DNA of 64,000 nt from a bacterium (GTDB lineage Bacteria; Zhuqueibacterota; QNDG01; JAFGCO01), in contig JAFGGN010000043.1 in the NCBI GenBank assembly GCA_016930535.1, forward strand, positions 1-64,000. Reading direction: 5' to 3'. Positions within the stretch are counted from its first letter, which is position 1, and each line of letters starts with the position of its first letter. The position numbers were made by a program, and so were the translations under genes. The notes beneath the pieces are model-generated. The model saw only the letters and a program-made list of their open reading frames with translations, ran no database searches and was not told where the DNA came from. Below, in pieces: positions 44,667 through 53,947 of this stretch.

Positions 44667-46103
44667 CTGAAACATTCAGGATACAGATCGGTTTACAATG
44701 ATATTCTTTCCGGGGCGACGACTTGCGAAGCAGAAACGCAAAAGAAATTGGATCAGATTGAACGGACGTCATCCCTGAATATCTTTTTGACCGTTATGGG
44801 GGATTCGGCCCTGGAAAAGGCACGGCTTGTCGATAAAAAAATCGCCGGTGGGAAAGCCGGGAAACTGGCAGGGATGATTGTTGCGGTGAAGGACATTCTT
44901 GCCATAAGGGACGTCCGGACGACCTGCGGGTCAAAGATCCTTGAAACCTTTCATTCTCCTTACAGCGCTACCGTTGTCGAACGTCTGGAAAAGGAAGATG
45001 CCCTTATTGTCGGAAAGACGAATATGGATGAATTCGGGATGGGATCTTCGAATGAAAACTCGGCGTTCGGACCCGTAAAAAATCCGTTCGATCCCGAACG
45101 GATCCCGGGCGGATCCAGCGGAGGTTCTGCGGCGGCTGTGGCCTCTGAATGTGCGATGACCGCATTGGGATCCGATACCGGGGGCAGTGTGAGACAGCCG
45201 GCTGCGCATTGCGGTGTTCTGGGATTGCGTCCGACCTATGGAAGAGTTTCCCGATACGGATTGATCGCGTTTGCATCTTCCCTGGACCAGGTCGGTATTT
45301 TCTCGCAAAATGCCGAGGATTGCGCAAGTGTACTCGAGGCGATTTCAGGATTTGACGAACGGGACAGCACATCGGTCAATTGTGAGGTTCCCTCTTTCTC
45401 ATCAGATCTGGGTATGGATGTACGCGGACTTCGTGTGGGCCTGCCTTCGGAGTATTTTCAGTCCGGACTGCAGGCGGATATTCAGGTGAAAATCAACGAA
45501 CTGTGCGAAATGCTGGAACAAAACGGCGCATCCATTCAGAAAATTTCCCTGCCTTTGACCGATTACGGGATTGCCGCTTACTATCTGATCTGCACGGCGG
45601 AAGCTTCTTCGAATCTTGCCCGTTTTGACGGTGTCCGGTACGGCAGCAGAATCGATACAAAAGAGGACCTCAAGCACATGTACTGTGAAACGAGGAGCCG
45701 GGGATTCGGCGAGGAAGTCAAACGCAGAATCATGCTTGGCACTTATGTTCTGTCCGCCGGATATTACGATGCCTATTACAGAAAAGCGCAGAAAGTCAGA
45801 ACCCTGATCAGGAAGGAGTATGACGAGGCTTTTGGACGGTGTGACATGATTCTCGGTCCGACGACACCGACAACGGCTTTCAGGCTCGGTGAAAAGATCA
45901 ACGATCCCATGGAAATGTATCTCTCGGATATCTATACGGTTACCGCTCCTTTGGCCGGGCTTCCGGCCATTTCCATTCCTGCAGGTAAAGATACCAATGG
46001 AATGCCCATCGGAATACAACTGACCGCCCCTGCGTTCCAGGAAGGGCTGCTGCTGAAATTGACGGAATATATTCAGCTTCATATGGAATCACATGATTTG
46101 TGA
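44667..46103 (+). CDS. gatA: Glutamyl-tRNA(Gln) amidotransferase subunit A
   Basis: Supplies ammonia from glutamine to convert misacylated Glu-tRNA(Gln) to Gln-tRNA(Gln) with GatB and GatC. The amidase triad is complete: Lys in IVAVKDIL, cis-Ser in PGGSSGGSAAAVAS and nucleophile Ser in SDTGGSVRQPA. The start is argued to be a CTG at 44667: a perfect AGGAGG lies seven bases upstream, and the added residues (KHSGYRSVYNDILSGATTCE) read like a normal GatA N-terminal helix. A TTG at 44748 would truncate that helix. From the CTG the protein has 478 residues. gatB and gatC are not in the window. Confidence 0.93.
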   Translation: MKHSGYRSVYNDILSGATTCEAETQKKLDQIERTSSLNIFLTVMGDSALEKARLVDKKIAGGKAGKLAGMIVAVKDILAIRDVRTTCGSKILETFHSPYSATVVERLEKEDALIVGKTNMDEFGMGSSNENSAFGPVKNPFDPERIPGGSSGGSAAAVASECAMTALGSDTGGSVRQPAAHCGVLGLRPTYGRVSRYGLIAFASSLDQVGIFSQNAEDCASVLEAISGFDERDSTSVNCEVPSFSSDLGMDVRGLRVGLPSEYFQSGLQADIQVKINELCEMLEQNGASIQKISLPLTDYGIAAYYLICTAEASSNLARFDGVRYGSRIDTKEDLKHMYCETRSRGFGEEVKRRIMLGTYVLSAGYYDAYYRKAQKVRTLIRKEYDEAFGRCDMILGPTTPTTAFRLGEKINDPMEMYLSDIYTVTAPLAGLPAISIPAGKDTNGMPIGIQLTAPAFQEGLLLKLTEYIQLHMESHDL

Positions 46104-46125
46104 AAGCGCGCCGGAAGGAGGATTG

Positions 46126-46608
46126 ATGAAAACATTGGTCGTGCCTGTAAAAAATCCCGAGGGTCTCAATTTCATTCTGGGACAGTCTCATTTTATAAAA
46201 ACCGTCGAGGATATGCATGAAGCGCTGATTCAAACCGTTCCGGGAATCCAATTTGGTATGGCTTTTTGCGAGGCATCCGGACCGCGCCTGATCCGGTATT
46301 CAGGCACGGACGATGAAATGACCGGTCTGGCCAAATCCAATATTCAGGACATCGGCGCGGGGCATGTGTTTATCGTGTTTTTAAAAAATGCTTTTCCCAT
46401 TAATGTCCTGCCGGTTCTCAGACAGATTCCGGAAATCTGCCGGATTTTTTGTGCAACGGCAAATCCGGCAGAAATCGTGGTTGCAGAAACCGATCTGGGG
46501 CGAGGTGTTCTGGGCGTCATAGACGGTCAACCACCGCTGGGTTTCGAAAACGATGAGGATATTCAAAAGAGAAAGGATTTTTTAAGGCAAATCGGATATA
46601 AGCTGTAA
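46126..46608 (+). CDS. Adenosine-specific kinase (DUF355 family)
   Basis: A 160-residue protein of the small DUF355 family named adenosine-specific kinase from archaeal work. Readable blocks are VVPVKNPEGLNFILGQSHFI near residue 5, MHEALIQTVPGIQFGMAFCE, SGPRLIRYSGTDDE near 56, CRIFCATANPAEIVVAETDL near 105 and GRGVLGVIDGQPPLGFE near 126. The physiological role is not well established. The ATG at 46126 with GGAAGGAGG upstream was preferred to 46093, which overlaps gatA. Confidence 0.88.
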   Translation: MKTLVVPVKNPEGLNFILGQSHFIKTVEDMHEALIQTVPGIQFGMAFCEASGPRLIRYSGTDDEMTGLAKSNIQDIGAGHVFIVFLKNAFPINVLPVLRQIPEICRIFCATANPAEIVVAETDLGRGVLGVIDGQPPLGFENDEDIQKRKDFLRQIGYKL

Positions 46609-46701
46609 GGAGAGATGCATTTTCAGTCCTGTTTCGAGGTCTGTGCGCTCAATTGAACAAAACCGGATCATGATTGACCATAGCTGACGGAGGAGTACTG
46701 C

Positions 46702-47904
46702 ATGCCAGCCATTGAAATTCGTCCCGATATATACTGGATTGGTGTAAACGACCGGACCACGGATCTGTTTGAAGGATTATGGCCCATTTCAAAGGAAGGC
46801 GTTTCCTATAATGCCTATCTGATCAATGATGCCAAGACCGCCATTATCGATCTCGCAAAGGCTTTTAAAACGGATGAATTCTTCAATCAGATCCATAGTA
46901 TCACGGACATAAGCAATCTGGATTATGTGGTTGTCAACCATCTGGAACCGGATCACAGCGGTGTTTTATGCATGCTCAGGAAACTGGCCCCGAAAACCAC
47001 CATTCTGTGTTCCGAAAAAGCGGTTGAAATGCTGAAGAATTTCTACGGCATTCAGGAAAACGTGCGTATTGTCAGGGACGGAGAATCGGTTTCATTGGGC
47101 CGGCATGAACTGCAGTTTTTCATGACGCCCTTTGTACACTGGCCGGAAACCATGATGACGTATGAAAAAAAAGACGGTATCCTGTTTTCATGTGACGGCT
47201 TCGGGGGGTATGGCGCATTTGTCGGCAATATTTTTGATGATACATGTAAAAATCCGGATTTTTATGAGCGGGAATCCCTCCGCTATTATGTCAATATCGT
47301 TTCCAAATTCAGCGGTCCGGTTCTCAAGGCGATCGATAAACTGACCGGGCTGCCCATTCAGGTTATCGCGCCTTCTCATGGATTGATCTGGCGCAAAGAT
47401 CCGGGGCATATCATCAGATTGTATCAAACCTGGGCGGGTTATGCCGGGGGAGACTGTAAACCCGGTGTGACCCTCGTTTATGGTTCCATGTACGGAAATA
47501 CAGAGAAGATGATGAATGCCGTGGCCCAGGGGATTTCAAAAACCGGCCTGGATGTTGAAATATTCGATGCGGCCAGAACACATGTCAGTTATATATTGCC
47601 GTCTTTGTGGCTGAGAAACAGTGTCATGATCGGGGCCCCGACCTATGAGGGGAACCTGTTCCCACCGGTGGCCAATGTTCTGGAAAAAGCTTTGATCAAA
47701 CGAATCCCTTCCAAAAAGACCGCCTATTTCGGAAGTTACGGATGGAACGGCGGCGCTTTCAGAAATTTAAAGCAGTACATCGAATCCCTCAAGTGGGAAA
47801 TGACCGACCAATTGACCTTCTGCGGTGATCCTGACGACCCAACATTGAAACAGGGCGAACTTTTTGGCACTCGATTTGCTAATTTGACGCTTGAAAAAGT
47901 GTAA
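46702..47904 (+). CDS. Flavodiiron protein (FprA-type A flavoprotein)
   Basis: Reduces oxygen to water or nitric oxide to nitrous oxide, protecting anaerobes. The 400-residue protein has a metallo-beta-lactamase-like diiron domain with NHLEPDHSG near residue 79 (the HxExDH ligands), FVHWPETMMTYEKKDGILFS near 144 and PSHGLIWR near 226, followed by a flavodoxin domain starting LVYGSMYGNTEKMMNAVAQG near 258. No rubredoxin extension is present. The ATG follows CGGAGGAG. It is followed by a terminator-like hairpin. Confidence 0.95.
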   Translation: MPAIEIRPDIYWIGVNDRTTDLFEGLWPISKEGVSYNAYLINDAKTAIIDLAKAFKTDEFFNQIHSITDISNLDYVVVNHLEPDHSGVLCMLRKLAPKTTILCSEKAVEMLKNFYGIQENVRIVRDGESVSLGRHELQFFMTPFVHWPETMMTYEKKDGILFSCDGFGGYGAFVGNIFDDTCKNPDFYERESLRYYVNIVSKFSGPVLKAIDKLTGLPIQVIAPSHGLIWRKDPGHIIRLYQTWAGYAGGDCKPGVTLVYGSMYGNTEKMMNAVAQGISKTGLDVEIFDAARTHVSYILPSLWLRNSVMIGAPTYEGNLFPPVANVLEKALIKRIPSKKTAYFGSYGWNGGAFRNLKQYIESLKWEMTDQLTFCGDPDDPTLKQGELFGTRFANLTLEKV

Positions 47905-47939
47905 ATCTCAATTATTACAAATATTTAACACTTTTTTCA

Positions 47940-47968
47940 TTGCATTTTTAGGCAGAAACTGATATCAT
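47940..47968 (+). promoter_or_regulatory. Possible promoter upstream of the first hybrid kinase
   Basis: TTGCAT (47940-47945), 17 bp, TATCAT (47963-47968). It fits the local promoter pattern. Transcription starting near 47975 would pass straight through the hairpin at 47991-48022. Confidence 0.4.
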
Positions 47969-47990
47969 TGAATGGGAAAGTGGGAAAAAA

Positions 47991-48036
47991 ATGCCGCATT
48001 TTAGAAACATAAAATGCGGCATCGAATCCTTTTTTT
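47991..48036 (+). terminator. Terminator or attenuator hairpin
   Basis: ATGCCGCATTTT (47991-48002) pairs perfectly with AAAATGCGGCAT (48011-48022), loop of eight. A seven-T run at 48030-48036 lies eight bases after the stem, and a matching seven-A run immediately precedes it, allowing a longer bulged stem and possible action in both directions. It most simply ends the flavodiiron transcript. Confidence 0.65.
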
Positions 48037-48082
48037 CCCAAGAAATTTTCAGTGATACGGCACGCGTTAATGTGGAGATCCT

Positions 48083-50566
48083 GTGTTACGACTGCGTCGC
48101 AAAAAGAAGGCTGATGAACGAAGCACAGACTTACTCTTCGAGTGGGCCGCTGAAAAGGATTTCTTTTCTCAAAGTGTAGATCCTGAAGAACGGACAACCC
48201 GGCTTCTTGTGGAAATTCAAAAAAGAAGTCTTGCAGAACAGGTTGCCGTGCTGACATGGCAGGTTTCGGAACCGCGCGCAGAAACCCTTTATCTGCTGCC
48301 GAATGAATCGATTTCTCTTCATCCGGTGGCACAGAAACTCCTGCTGAACAAGGTCTGGAAAGACAATCTCACGCTTTTCTGGGACGATTTAATCAAAGAT
48401 GAGAAAATTGCTTCCCATCTATCCACGACAGGCTGGAATAGTCTCATTATTCATCCTCTTTATCGCACCGATAATTATATCGATGCCCTTTTTGTCATCA
48501 ACCATGCTCCGGGAAACAATAAGCGCAGGATCAGCGAATTCATCTCTTTCGTATCCTCTGTACTGGCTCTTTCGATTCAGAATTCACGTTTATACATCCA
48601 GCTGAAACATAAGAATGTGGAGCTGGAAGCCTGGGTGCGGCATGTTGAAGACCGCATAGAAGACGGGACCAAAAAGCTTCTGGAACGTGAGTATCAGTAT
48701 CAGGCGCTGTTCGAGGGGGCCCATGACGGTATTCTTGTTCACAGTGCGGACGGCGTCCTGATCGAGGCGAACCGCGTGTTTTGTACATTGGTTGGCTATG
48801 AAAAAAACGAACTTCTGCATCTGAACTGGAATCAATTGACATTAACTGATTTGCTGCATGAGCAGGAAGAATTTTTTCAGAAGATTGTGCGAAAGGAAAA
48901 ATCGGCGTCACTTGAAACCTATCTGGTCCGCAAGGACGGTTCTTCATTTCTTGCCGAATTAAGCAGCCGCTTTGTCCGCTTCAGGGGCGAGCTGGTGGTT
49001 CAGAGCTTCATCAGAAACATTTCTCAGCGGCACCTGATCGAAGAACGCCTGAGAGAATCCAAGGAACGCTATCAGATCCTTGTCGAGGCCTCTCAGGTCG
49101 GTGTGTTTATCATACATAACGGTATTATCGAATTTGTGAACAGTGTTTTCGAGCAATTTACGGGATATAAAAAGAAGGAACTGATCGGCCGTAATTTTTT
49201 CGATATGATTTACCCGGAGGATCGTGATATGGTTTCGAGCCGGGAAACCCAGAGAGAAAAAGGAAGCAATGTACCCGATCATTATGAGGCCAGGTTTATT
49301 CAAAAAGGAAAAGACTGGTGCTGGGGCGAGGTTCGTGCGAGCCGCATTGTACTGGATGGTCATCCCTCGGTTCTGGGCAATGTCATGGACATCACAAAGC
49401 GGAAACAGCTTGAAATCAAACTGGTGGAAAGCCAGAAAATGGAATCCATCGGCACGCTGGCAGGTGGTATCGCGCATGATTTCAATAATCTTCTTGGAGG
49501 CATACTCGGTTATGCATCACTTCTCCTGAGTGATATGCCGGTGGATTCGCCTTACTATGATGACGTGCACACCATTGCAGAAACCGCGAAACGCGCCGCC
49601 GATCTGACGAATCGTCTCCTGGCCTTTGCCCGCGGCGGAAAATACCAGGTCACTACGGTAGCGATCAATGATATTGCCAAGGATGTGATGGACATCCTGT
49701 CACACAGCACCGATAAATCGATTGCGCTTGAAACATCGTACTCACGGAATCTCTGGCAGATCAGGGGTGACAGGCAGCAGATCCATCAGGTCATTATGAA
49801 TGTATGCATGAACGCCATAGAGGCCATGCCCAACGGCGGTAAGCTGACATTGTCCACGGACAATGTCATCCTGGATGAATCCTTCGTGCAGACCCAGCTC
49901 GGTCTGAAGGCAGGCGACTATGTCCGCGTACAACTCACGGACACAGGTACCGGCATGGATGTGAAAACCAAGGCCCGCGTGTTCGAGCCCTTCTTTACAA
50001 CCAGTCCGGGCAGGGGCGGAAAAGGGCTTGGTCTTTCTGTGGTCTATGGCATCGTTAAAAATCATGAAGGGACCGTGGTTCTGGACAGCCAGCTGGGAAA
50101 AGGGACCAAGGTTGTCATTTATCTGCCCAGGTATATCAAGGAAGGATATGGTCAGGATCAGGGTGTGCAGGATGTCAATCAGGAAAAAAGAACCATTCTG
50201 CTGATAGACGACGAAGAGGTGATCCGTCAGGTGGGGAACAGGATGCTGGGAAAAGGGGGGTATGATGTCATCGCCGTAGAAACCGGTGAAGAAGCCATTG
50301 AAAAATTCCGGACATTTAAAGATAAAATCTGTCTTGTCCTTCTCGACCTGATACTTCCCACGCTGAGCGGCAGGGATACGGCAAAAAACCTCAGGGAAAT
50401 CGATCCGGATGTGGTCATCGTTTTCACAAGTGGATACGGTCCGCAGGACAGGCCGGATCTGATTAAATCCGGAGAAGAGTACTTTATTCAAAAGCCGTTT
50501 CAAACCGATGTCCTGCTGAAAACGCTTCATGACATTATTGAAAGCAGCCAGGTATCTAATCAATAA
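48083..50566 (+). CDS. Soluble hybrid histidine kinase (GAF-PAS-PAS-HisKA-HATPase-REC)
   Basis: An 827-residue cytosolic sensor with no membrane helix. A GAF-like region (about residues 30-175) leads through a coiled coil to two PAS domains (about 205-325 and 335-450), then a dimerisation domain with His465 in LAGGIAHDFNNLLGGILGYA. The ATPase domain (about 560-690) has N-box MNVCMNAIEAMPNGG, TDTGTGMD and GRGGKGLGLSVVYG. The C-terminal receiver begins ILLIDDEEVIRQ and has Asp in VLLDLILPT and Lys in IQKPFQ. The start is a GTG at 48083 with GGAG five bases upstream. It leads the signalling island. Confidence 0.93.
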   Translation: MLRLRRKKKADERSTDLLFEWAAEKDFFSQSVDPEERTTRLLVEIQKRSLAEQVAVLTWQVSEPRAETLYLLPNESISLHPVAQKLLLNKVWKDNLTLFWDDLIKDEKIASHLSTTGWNSLIIHPLYRTDNYIDALFVINHAPGNNKRRISEFISFVSSVLALSIQNSRLYIQLKHKNVELEAWVRHVEDRIEDGTKKLLEREYQYQALFEGAHDGILVHSADGVLIEANRVFCTLVGYEKNELLHLNWNQLTLTDLLHEQEEFFQKIVRKEKSASLETYLVRKDGSSFLAELSSRFVRFRGELVVQSFIRNISQRHLIEERLRESKERYQILVEASQVGVFIIHNGIIEFVNSVFEQFTGYKKKELIGRNFFDMIYPEDRDMVSSRETQREKGSNVPDHYEARFIQKGKDWCWGEVRASRIVLDGHPSVLGNVMDITKRKQLEIKLVESQKMESIGTLAGGIAHDFNNLLGGILGYASLLLSDMPVDSPYYDDVHTIAETAKRAADLTNRLLAFARGGKYQVTTVAINDIAKDVMDILSHSTDKSIALETSYSRNLWQIRGDRQQIHQVIMNVCMNAIEAMPNGGKLTLSTDNVILDESFVQTQLGLKAGDYVRVQLTDTGTGMDVKTKARVFEPFFTTSPGRGGKGLGLSVVYGIVKNHEGTVVLDSQLGKGTKVVIYLPRYIKEGYGQDQGVQDVNQEKRTILLIDDEEVIRQVGNRMLGKGGYDVIAVETGEEAIEKFRTFKDKICLVLLDLILPTLSGRDTAKNLREIDPDVVIVFTSGYGPQDRPDLIKSGEEYFIQKPFQTDVLLKTLHDIIESSQVSNQ

Positions 50567-50587
50567 AGGGATGTTACTTCAGATTGG

Positions 50588-53056
50588 TTGAATGAGCCTA
50601 TGGATACCATGATCAGGGAAAATCGGACAGACATTTCTGAAATTCCTGAAAAATTTTATGAAGAGCTGTATTCAAAAGCGGATATTCTGTATTTCCGGCT
50701 CGATGAATCCTTTCAGGTTCTTTCATGCAATATTACCGTTCAGGATAAATTGTTGTATGAAAAAGAATCTCTGATCGGCACATCCTTCCTCGATTTTATC
50801 CCCGAAAATTGTCATACCGATGTAGAAAGGGCGCTTCAGACCTGTCTGAATAAGGGATATGTCAAAGACACCGAAGTACAAATACTGACCCTGGATAAAC
50901 AAATCATCGATGGACAGCTGAACGGTTTGACCTATCAGAATACGGATGACGATGACCGCTTTTTACGCCTGTACATCCGTGATATGACATTGTTCAAACA
51001 CGCCGACCTGATCAATCAAATGCTGGCTTCCATTATTCAGACTCTGAAATCCAAGGACCCGAAAAGTAACGCACTCTATAAAAACATTGCATCCATATTT
51101 TCCTGTGATGGCGCGGGCATTTCTTTGCGGCTTAAAAGCGGGGAAAGTGTCATTTCAGGCTTCTGGTCCGCAGTGGATTCTGAATCGGATCACGGTGCAA
51201 AGGATTTTCGCCGCTGGCACTCCCAGATCTGGACGCTCATGATTCAAAAATGTCAGAAGGCAGGAGCGGGACAATGGACGGAAAACGGAAGCTTCTGGAC
51301 CGGATACCTGAAGGATACCATCGAGATACTTCACGAACAGGGTGAAAAAAATGTGTTTGAATCTCTGAATCCTTATGAATCGATGGCCCTGGTATCTTTG
51401 GATTCTCTGGACAGCCAGCAGGGTTATTTTATTTTTCTCGACCGGCGCAAGGCGCGCTGGGATGAAAAGCTGATTAAAATGCTCGAATCGATATCCCATT
51501 ATCTGGTGATCGCTTCGAATACAGCCTCCCTGGAACAGGGCCTGATTCCTTCCACGGAAACGGAGCAGGTTATCCATCCCTGGATGAATCTTCCGGTTAT
51601 CGGTATCGTGGTCACGCAATACGGTATGATCCGGCATGCCAACCCGTGGATTGAAACACTGGTCGGACAACCCTCGGACCAGCTGATGGGCAAATCGTTC
51701 AAGGAAATTATATCACCGGAGCATCACCATGTAATCGATCAGGCCGAACCGAAATCCAATGCCCTTGGACACTTTAAAAGTGTCGGTGATATTGATTTGC
51801 GGAATTATCAGGGGAAATATAAAAAAGCGCAATGCATCCTTACGCATATTCCGATGGGTGACTCGATCTGTGAATTATGGTACCTGCTTGAGCGGCATGA
51901 GGACCTGGATATGCTGTCCCGTATGCAGCAATCGAAAAAACTGGAAGCGTTGGGCATGCTGGCCGGCGGTATCGTCCATGATTTTGATAATCTGCTCAGC
52001 ACGATAATCGGTTTTACGACTTTGCTGAAAGAAGAAATCGACAAGAAAAGCTCTCTTTACAAGGACGTGCTGAATATTTCGGAAACGGCAGACAGGGCTG
52101 TTTTGCTTACATCCCGCCTGCTCGCATATGCGCATGGGAAATCCTATCTGGTAGAGCATCTGAATGTGAATCAGCTTGTCAGCGAGGTTGCCGGTATTCT
52201 CTCCAGAACGCTTGATAAAAACATGGTCATCCGGGCCGATCTTGACAAAAATCTGTATTCGATTCAGGGGGATGCCGGCCAGATTCAGCAGGCGATTCTG
52301 CAGGTCGCATTGAATTCAATGGAAGCCATGCCCCATGGCGGATCTCTGGTTTTTCAGACCCGCAACATGTCACTGAATGAGGAAGACCCCAGGTTAAAGA
52401 ATGAATGCCATCCCGGACATTATGTTCAGATTGTCATCAGTGACACCGGACTTGGGATGAGTACACAGATCAAGGATCAGATTTTCGAACCGCAATTTTC
52501 GACCAAGGATCCGTCTCCAGGCAGAGGATTGGGGCTCGCAATGGTCCGGCAGATTGTCGAACAAAAGGGCGGATTTGTCTCCGTATTCAGTGAAATCGGC
52601 AAAGGGACCGTTTTTAAAATCCATCTTCCGTCCAATACATCAACAATCAATCAGATGGCCGGCCGGTCCGAAAAAGCATCGTCGAAAAAGAAAATAACGG
52701 TGCTTGTCATCGATGACGACCGTTTGTTCCGTGACTCTACCAAAAGACTGCTGGTCAGATACGGCTACCAGGTGATGAATCCGGAATCTTTTCGAGAAGC
52801 CATGTCCATATATAAAAAATTCAAGCAAACAATCGATCTGATCATCCTCGATCTGATGGGAACGGGGCAGGATGCAAGAAAAACGGTCGCATCAATTCTT
52901 AAACTGACACCCAAAGCAAAAATACTGGCCACCTGCAAGGCGGAAGACAGAAAAAAAATCACATCGGATATGACCAGAAACTGTTCGGGACTGATTCAAA
53001 AACCTTTTCAATTGTCTTCCCTGCTTAAAAAGATTCAAACCGTGCTTCATGAATAG
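50588..53056 (+). CDS. Soluble hybrid histidine kinase (PAS-GAF?-PAS-HisKA-HATPase-REC), second copy
   Basis: An 822-residue cytosolic kinase built like its neighbour. An N-terminal PAS (about residues 20-140) and a GAF-like stretch (about 145-320) precede another PAS (about 335-450). The phosphoacceptor is His464 in LAGGIVHDFDNLLSTIIGFT, where the usual HDFNN is HDFDN. The ATPase domain is intact (LQVALNSMEAMPHGG, ISDTGLGMS, GRGLGLAMVRQ). The receiver begins VLVIDDDRLFRDS and keeps Asp in IILDLMG and Lys in IQKPFQ. The TTG at 50588 or ATGs at 50600/50609 could start translation. It follows the first kinase by 21 bases. Confidence 0.9.
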   Translation: MNEPMDTMIRENRTDISEIPEKFYEELYSKADILYFRLDESFQVLSCNITVQDKLLYEKESLIGTSFLDFIPENCHTDVERALQTCLNKGYVKDTEVQILTLDKQIIDGQLNGLTYQNTDDDDRFLRLYIRDMTLFKHADLINQMLASIIQTLKSKDPKSNALYKNIASIFSCDGAGISLRLKSGESVISGFWSAVDSESDHGAKDFRRWHSQIWTLMIQKCQKAGAGQWTENGSFWTGYLKDTIEILHEQGEKNVFESLNPYESMALVSLDSLDSQQGYFIFLDRRKARWDEKLIKMLESISHYLVIASNTASLEQGLIPSTETEQVIHPWMNLPVIGIVVTQYGMIRHANPWIETLVGQPSDQLMGKSFKEIISPEHHHVIDQAEPKSNALGHFKSVGDIDLRNYQGKYKKAQCILTHIPMGDSICELWYLLERHEDLDMLSRMQQSKKLEALGMLAGGIVHDFDNLLSTIIGFTTLLKEEIDKKSSLYKDVLNISETADRAVLLTSRLLAYAHGKSYLVEHLNVNQLVSEVAGILSRTLDKNMVIRADLDKNLYSIQGDAGQIQQAILQVALNSMEAMPHGGSLVFQTRNMSLNEEDPRLKNECHPGHYVQIVISDTGLGMSTQIKDQIFEPQFSTKDPSPGRGLGLAMVRQIVEQKGGFVSVFSEIGKGTVFKIHLPSNTSTINQMAGRSEKASSKKKITVLVIDDDRLFRDSTKRLLVRYGYQVMNPESFREAMSIYKKFKQTIDLIILDLMGTGQDARKTVASILKLTPKAKILATCKAEDRKKITSDMTRNCSGLIQKPFQLSSLLKKIQTVLHE

Positions 53057-53231
53057 GGCATGGGTTCATGCCGGTTCCCTTATAATCCCTTTTTCAACAA
53101 TCCAATATTATAATTTTGACACGGCCATTAAATTTTGATTGCATCCTGTTTATAAAACGTATATCTTTATAAAAAAGGGAATTCAGCCACATTCTGACAC
53201 AACTCGTTGTGACTGTTCGCAGGGGCAATCA

Positions 53232-53936
53232 ATGGGAAGAAAAGACACCGGGCATACGCAGCAACAGAACCAGGATATCGAGACGTTGAATCCGCAGGCA
53301 TTTGAACGGCTTATCGGAGATGTCATTCATAAGGTGAAAAACAACCTGGGCGGTATCAGCGGATTTACTACACTTCTTGAAAGGGATCTGGGAAAAAGAT
53401 CCCCCCATATCCGGATGCTGCAGCAAATACAGACTTCAGTCATGCGGCTCGACGACCTTGCCGTGGATTTAATGGTTCTGATTCGCCATGTCAAGACCGT
53501 TTCGGAACGGGTCGATCTCAGGAATCTGATAAACAACTGCCTTTCCCAGTACAATGCCAAAAATAAAACCCATTGCGTTGCAGAATATTCTGAGGATCTG
53601 TCATCGAAAGAATTGACTATCCGTTCGGATTCCTATGCACTTGAACGGATTTTCCGGTACGCTTTGCGGTTTATAGAGCATGCCGGAGCCGGATTGCACA
53701 GGATAGGCGTGTCCCGCTCAGAGAGTGACGTGTTCCATATCCGAATGGAAATGCATCATATGGACGTTCAATTGAAAACAGACCGGCTATTCGAGTTTAT
53801 CAACTCAGATGACGAACCTGTTGAAGCCAGGCTGACGTTTGCAATTCTTGTTAAAATGCTGAGCCGTTTGAATGCTTCATGGAAAATCGAATCCGCTTCG
53901 GACAAGAGCATGACCCTGGTTCTCGAAATCAGTTAA
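53232..53936 (+). CDS. Kinase-like protein with DHp domain and degenerate ATPase part (possible phosphotransferase)
   Basis: A 234-residue cytosolic protein. The N-terminal half is a histidine-kinase dimerisation domain with His33 in LIGDVIHKVKNNLGGISGFT, closely similar to the neighbouring kinases. The C-terminal half has the layout of an ATPase domain but lacks its signatures: the N-box position reads LERIFRYALRFIEHAG without the usual Asn, and no DxGxG or GxGxG box is seen. This is the plan of Spo0B/ChpT-type phosphotransferases. The ATG at 53232 with AGGGG upstream was chosen over 53139. It lies 11 bases before an NtrC-type regulator, a likely partner. Confidence 0.75.
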   Translation: MGRKDTGHTQQQNQDIETLNPQAFERLIGDVIHKVKNNLGGISGFTTLLERDLGKRSPHIRMLQQIQTSVMRLDDLAVDLMVLIRHVKTVSERVDLRNLINNCLSQYNAKNKTHCVAEYSEDLSSKELTIRSDSYALERIFRYALRFIEHAGAGLHRIGVSRSESDVFHIRMEMHHMDVQLKTDRLFEFINSDDEPVEARLTFAILVKMLSRLNASWKIESASDKSMTLVLEIS

Positions 53937-53947
53937 AGGACGCATGA

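Noticed and set aside
49742..50563. 273-residue - strand open frame opposite the first hybrid kinase
   Set aside because: It mirrors the codon pattern of the ATPase and receiver domains on the + strand and is a shadow.
53057..53072. GGCATG-GGTT-CATGCC after the second hybrid kinase as a terminator
   Set aside because: The six-base-pair stem is short and the T-rich stretch is about 15 bases away; it may be weak, but it is not supported enough to list.
53116..53127. TTGACA before the kinase-like gene as a promoter
   Set aside because: The -35 is perfect, but 17 bp downstream reads TTGCAT, a poor -10, and TATAAA lies too far away.
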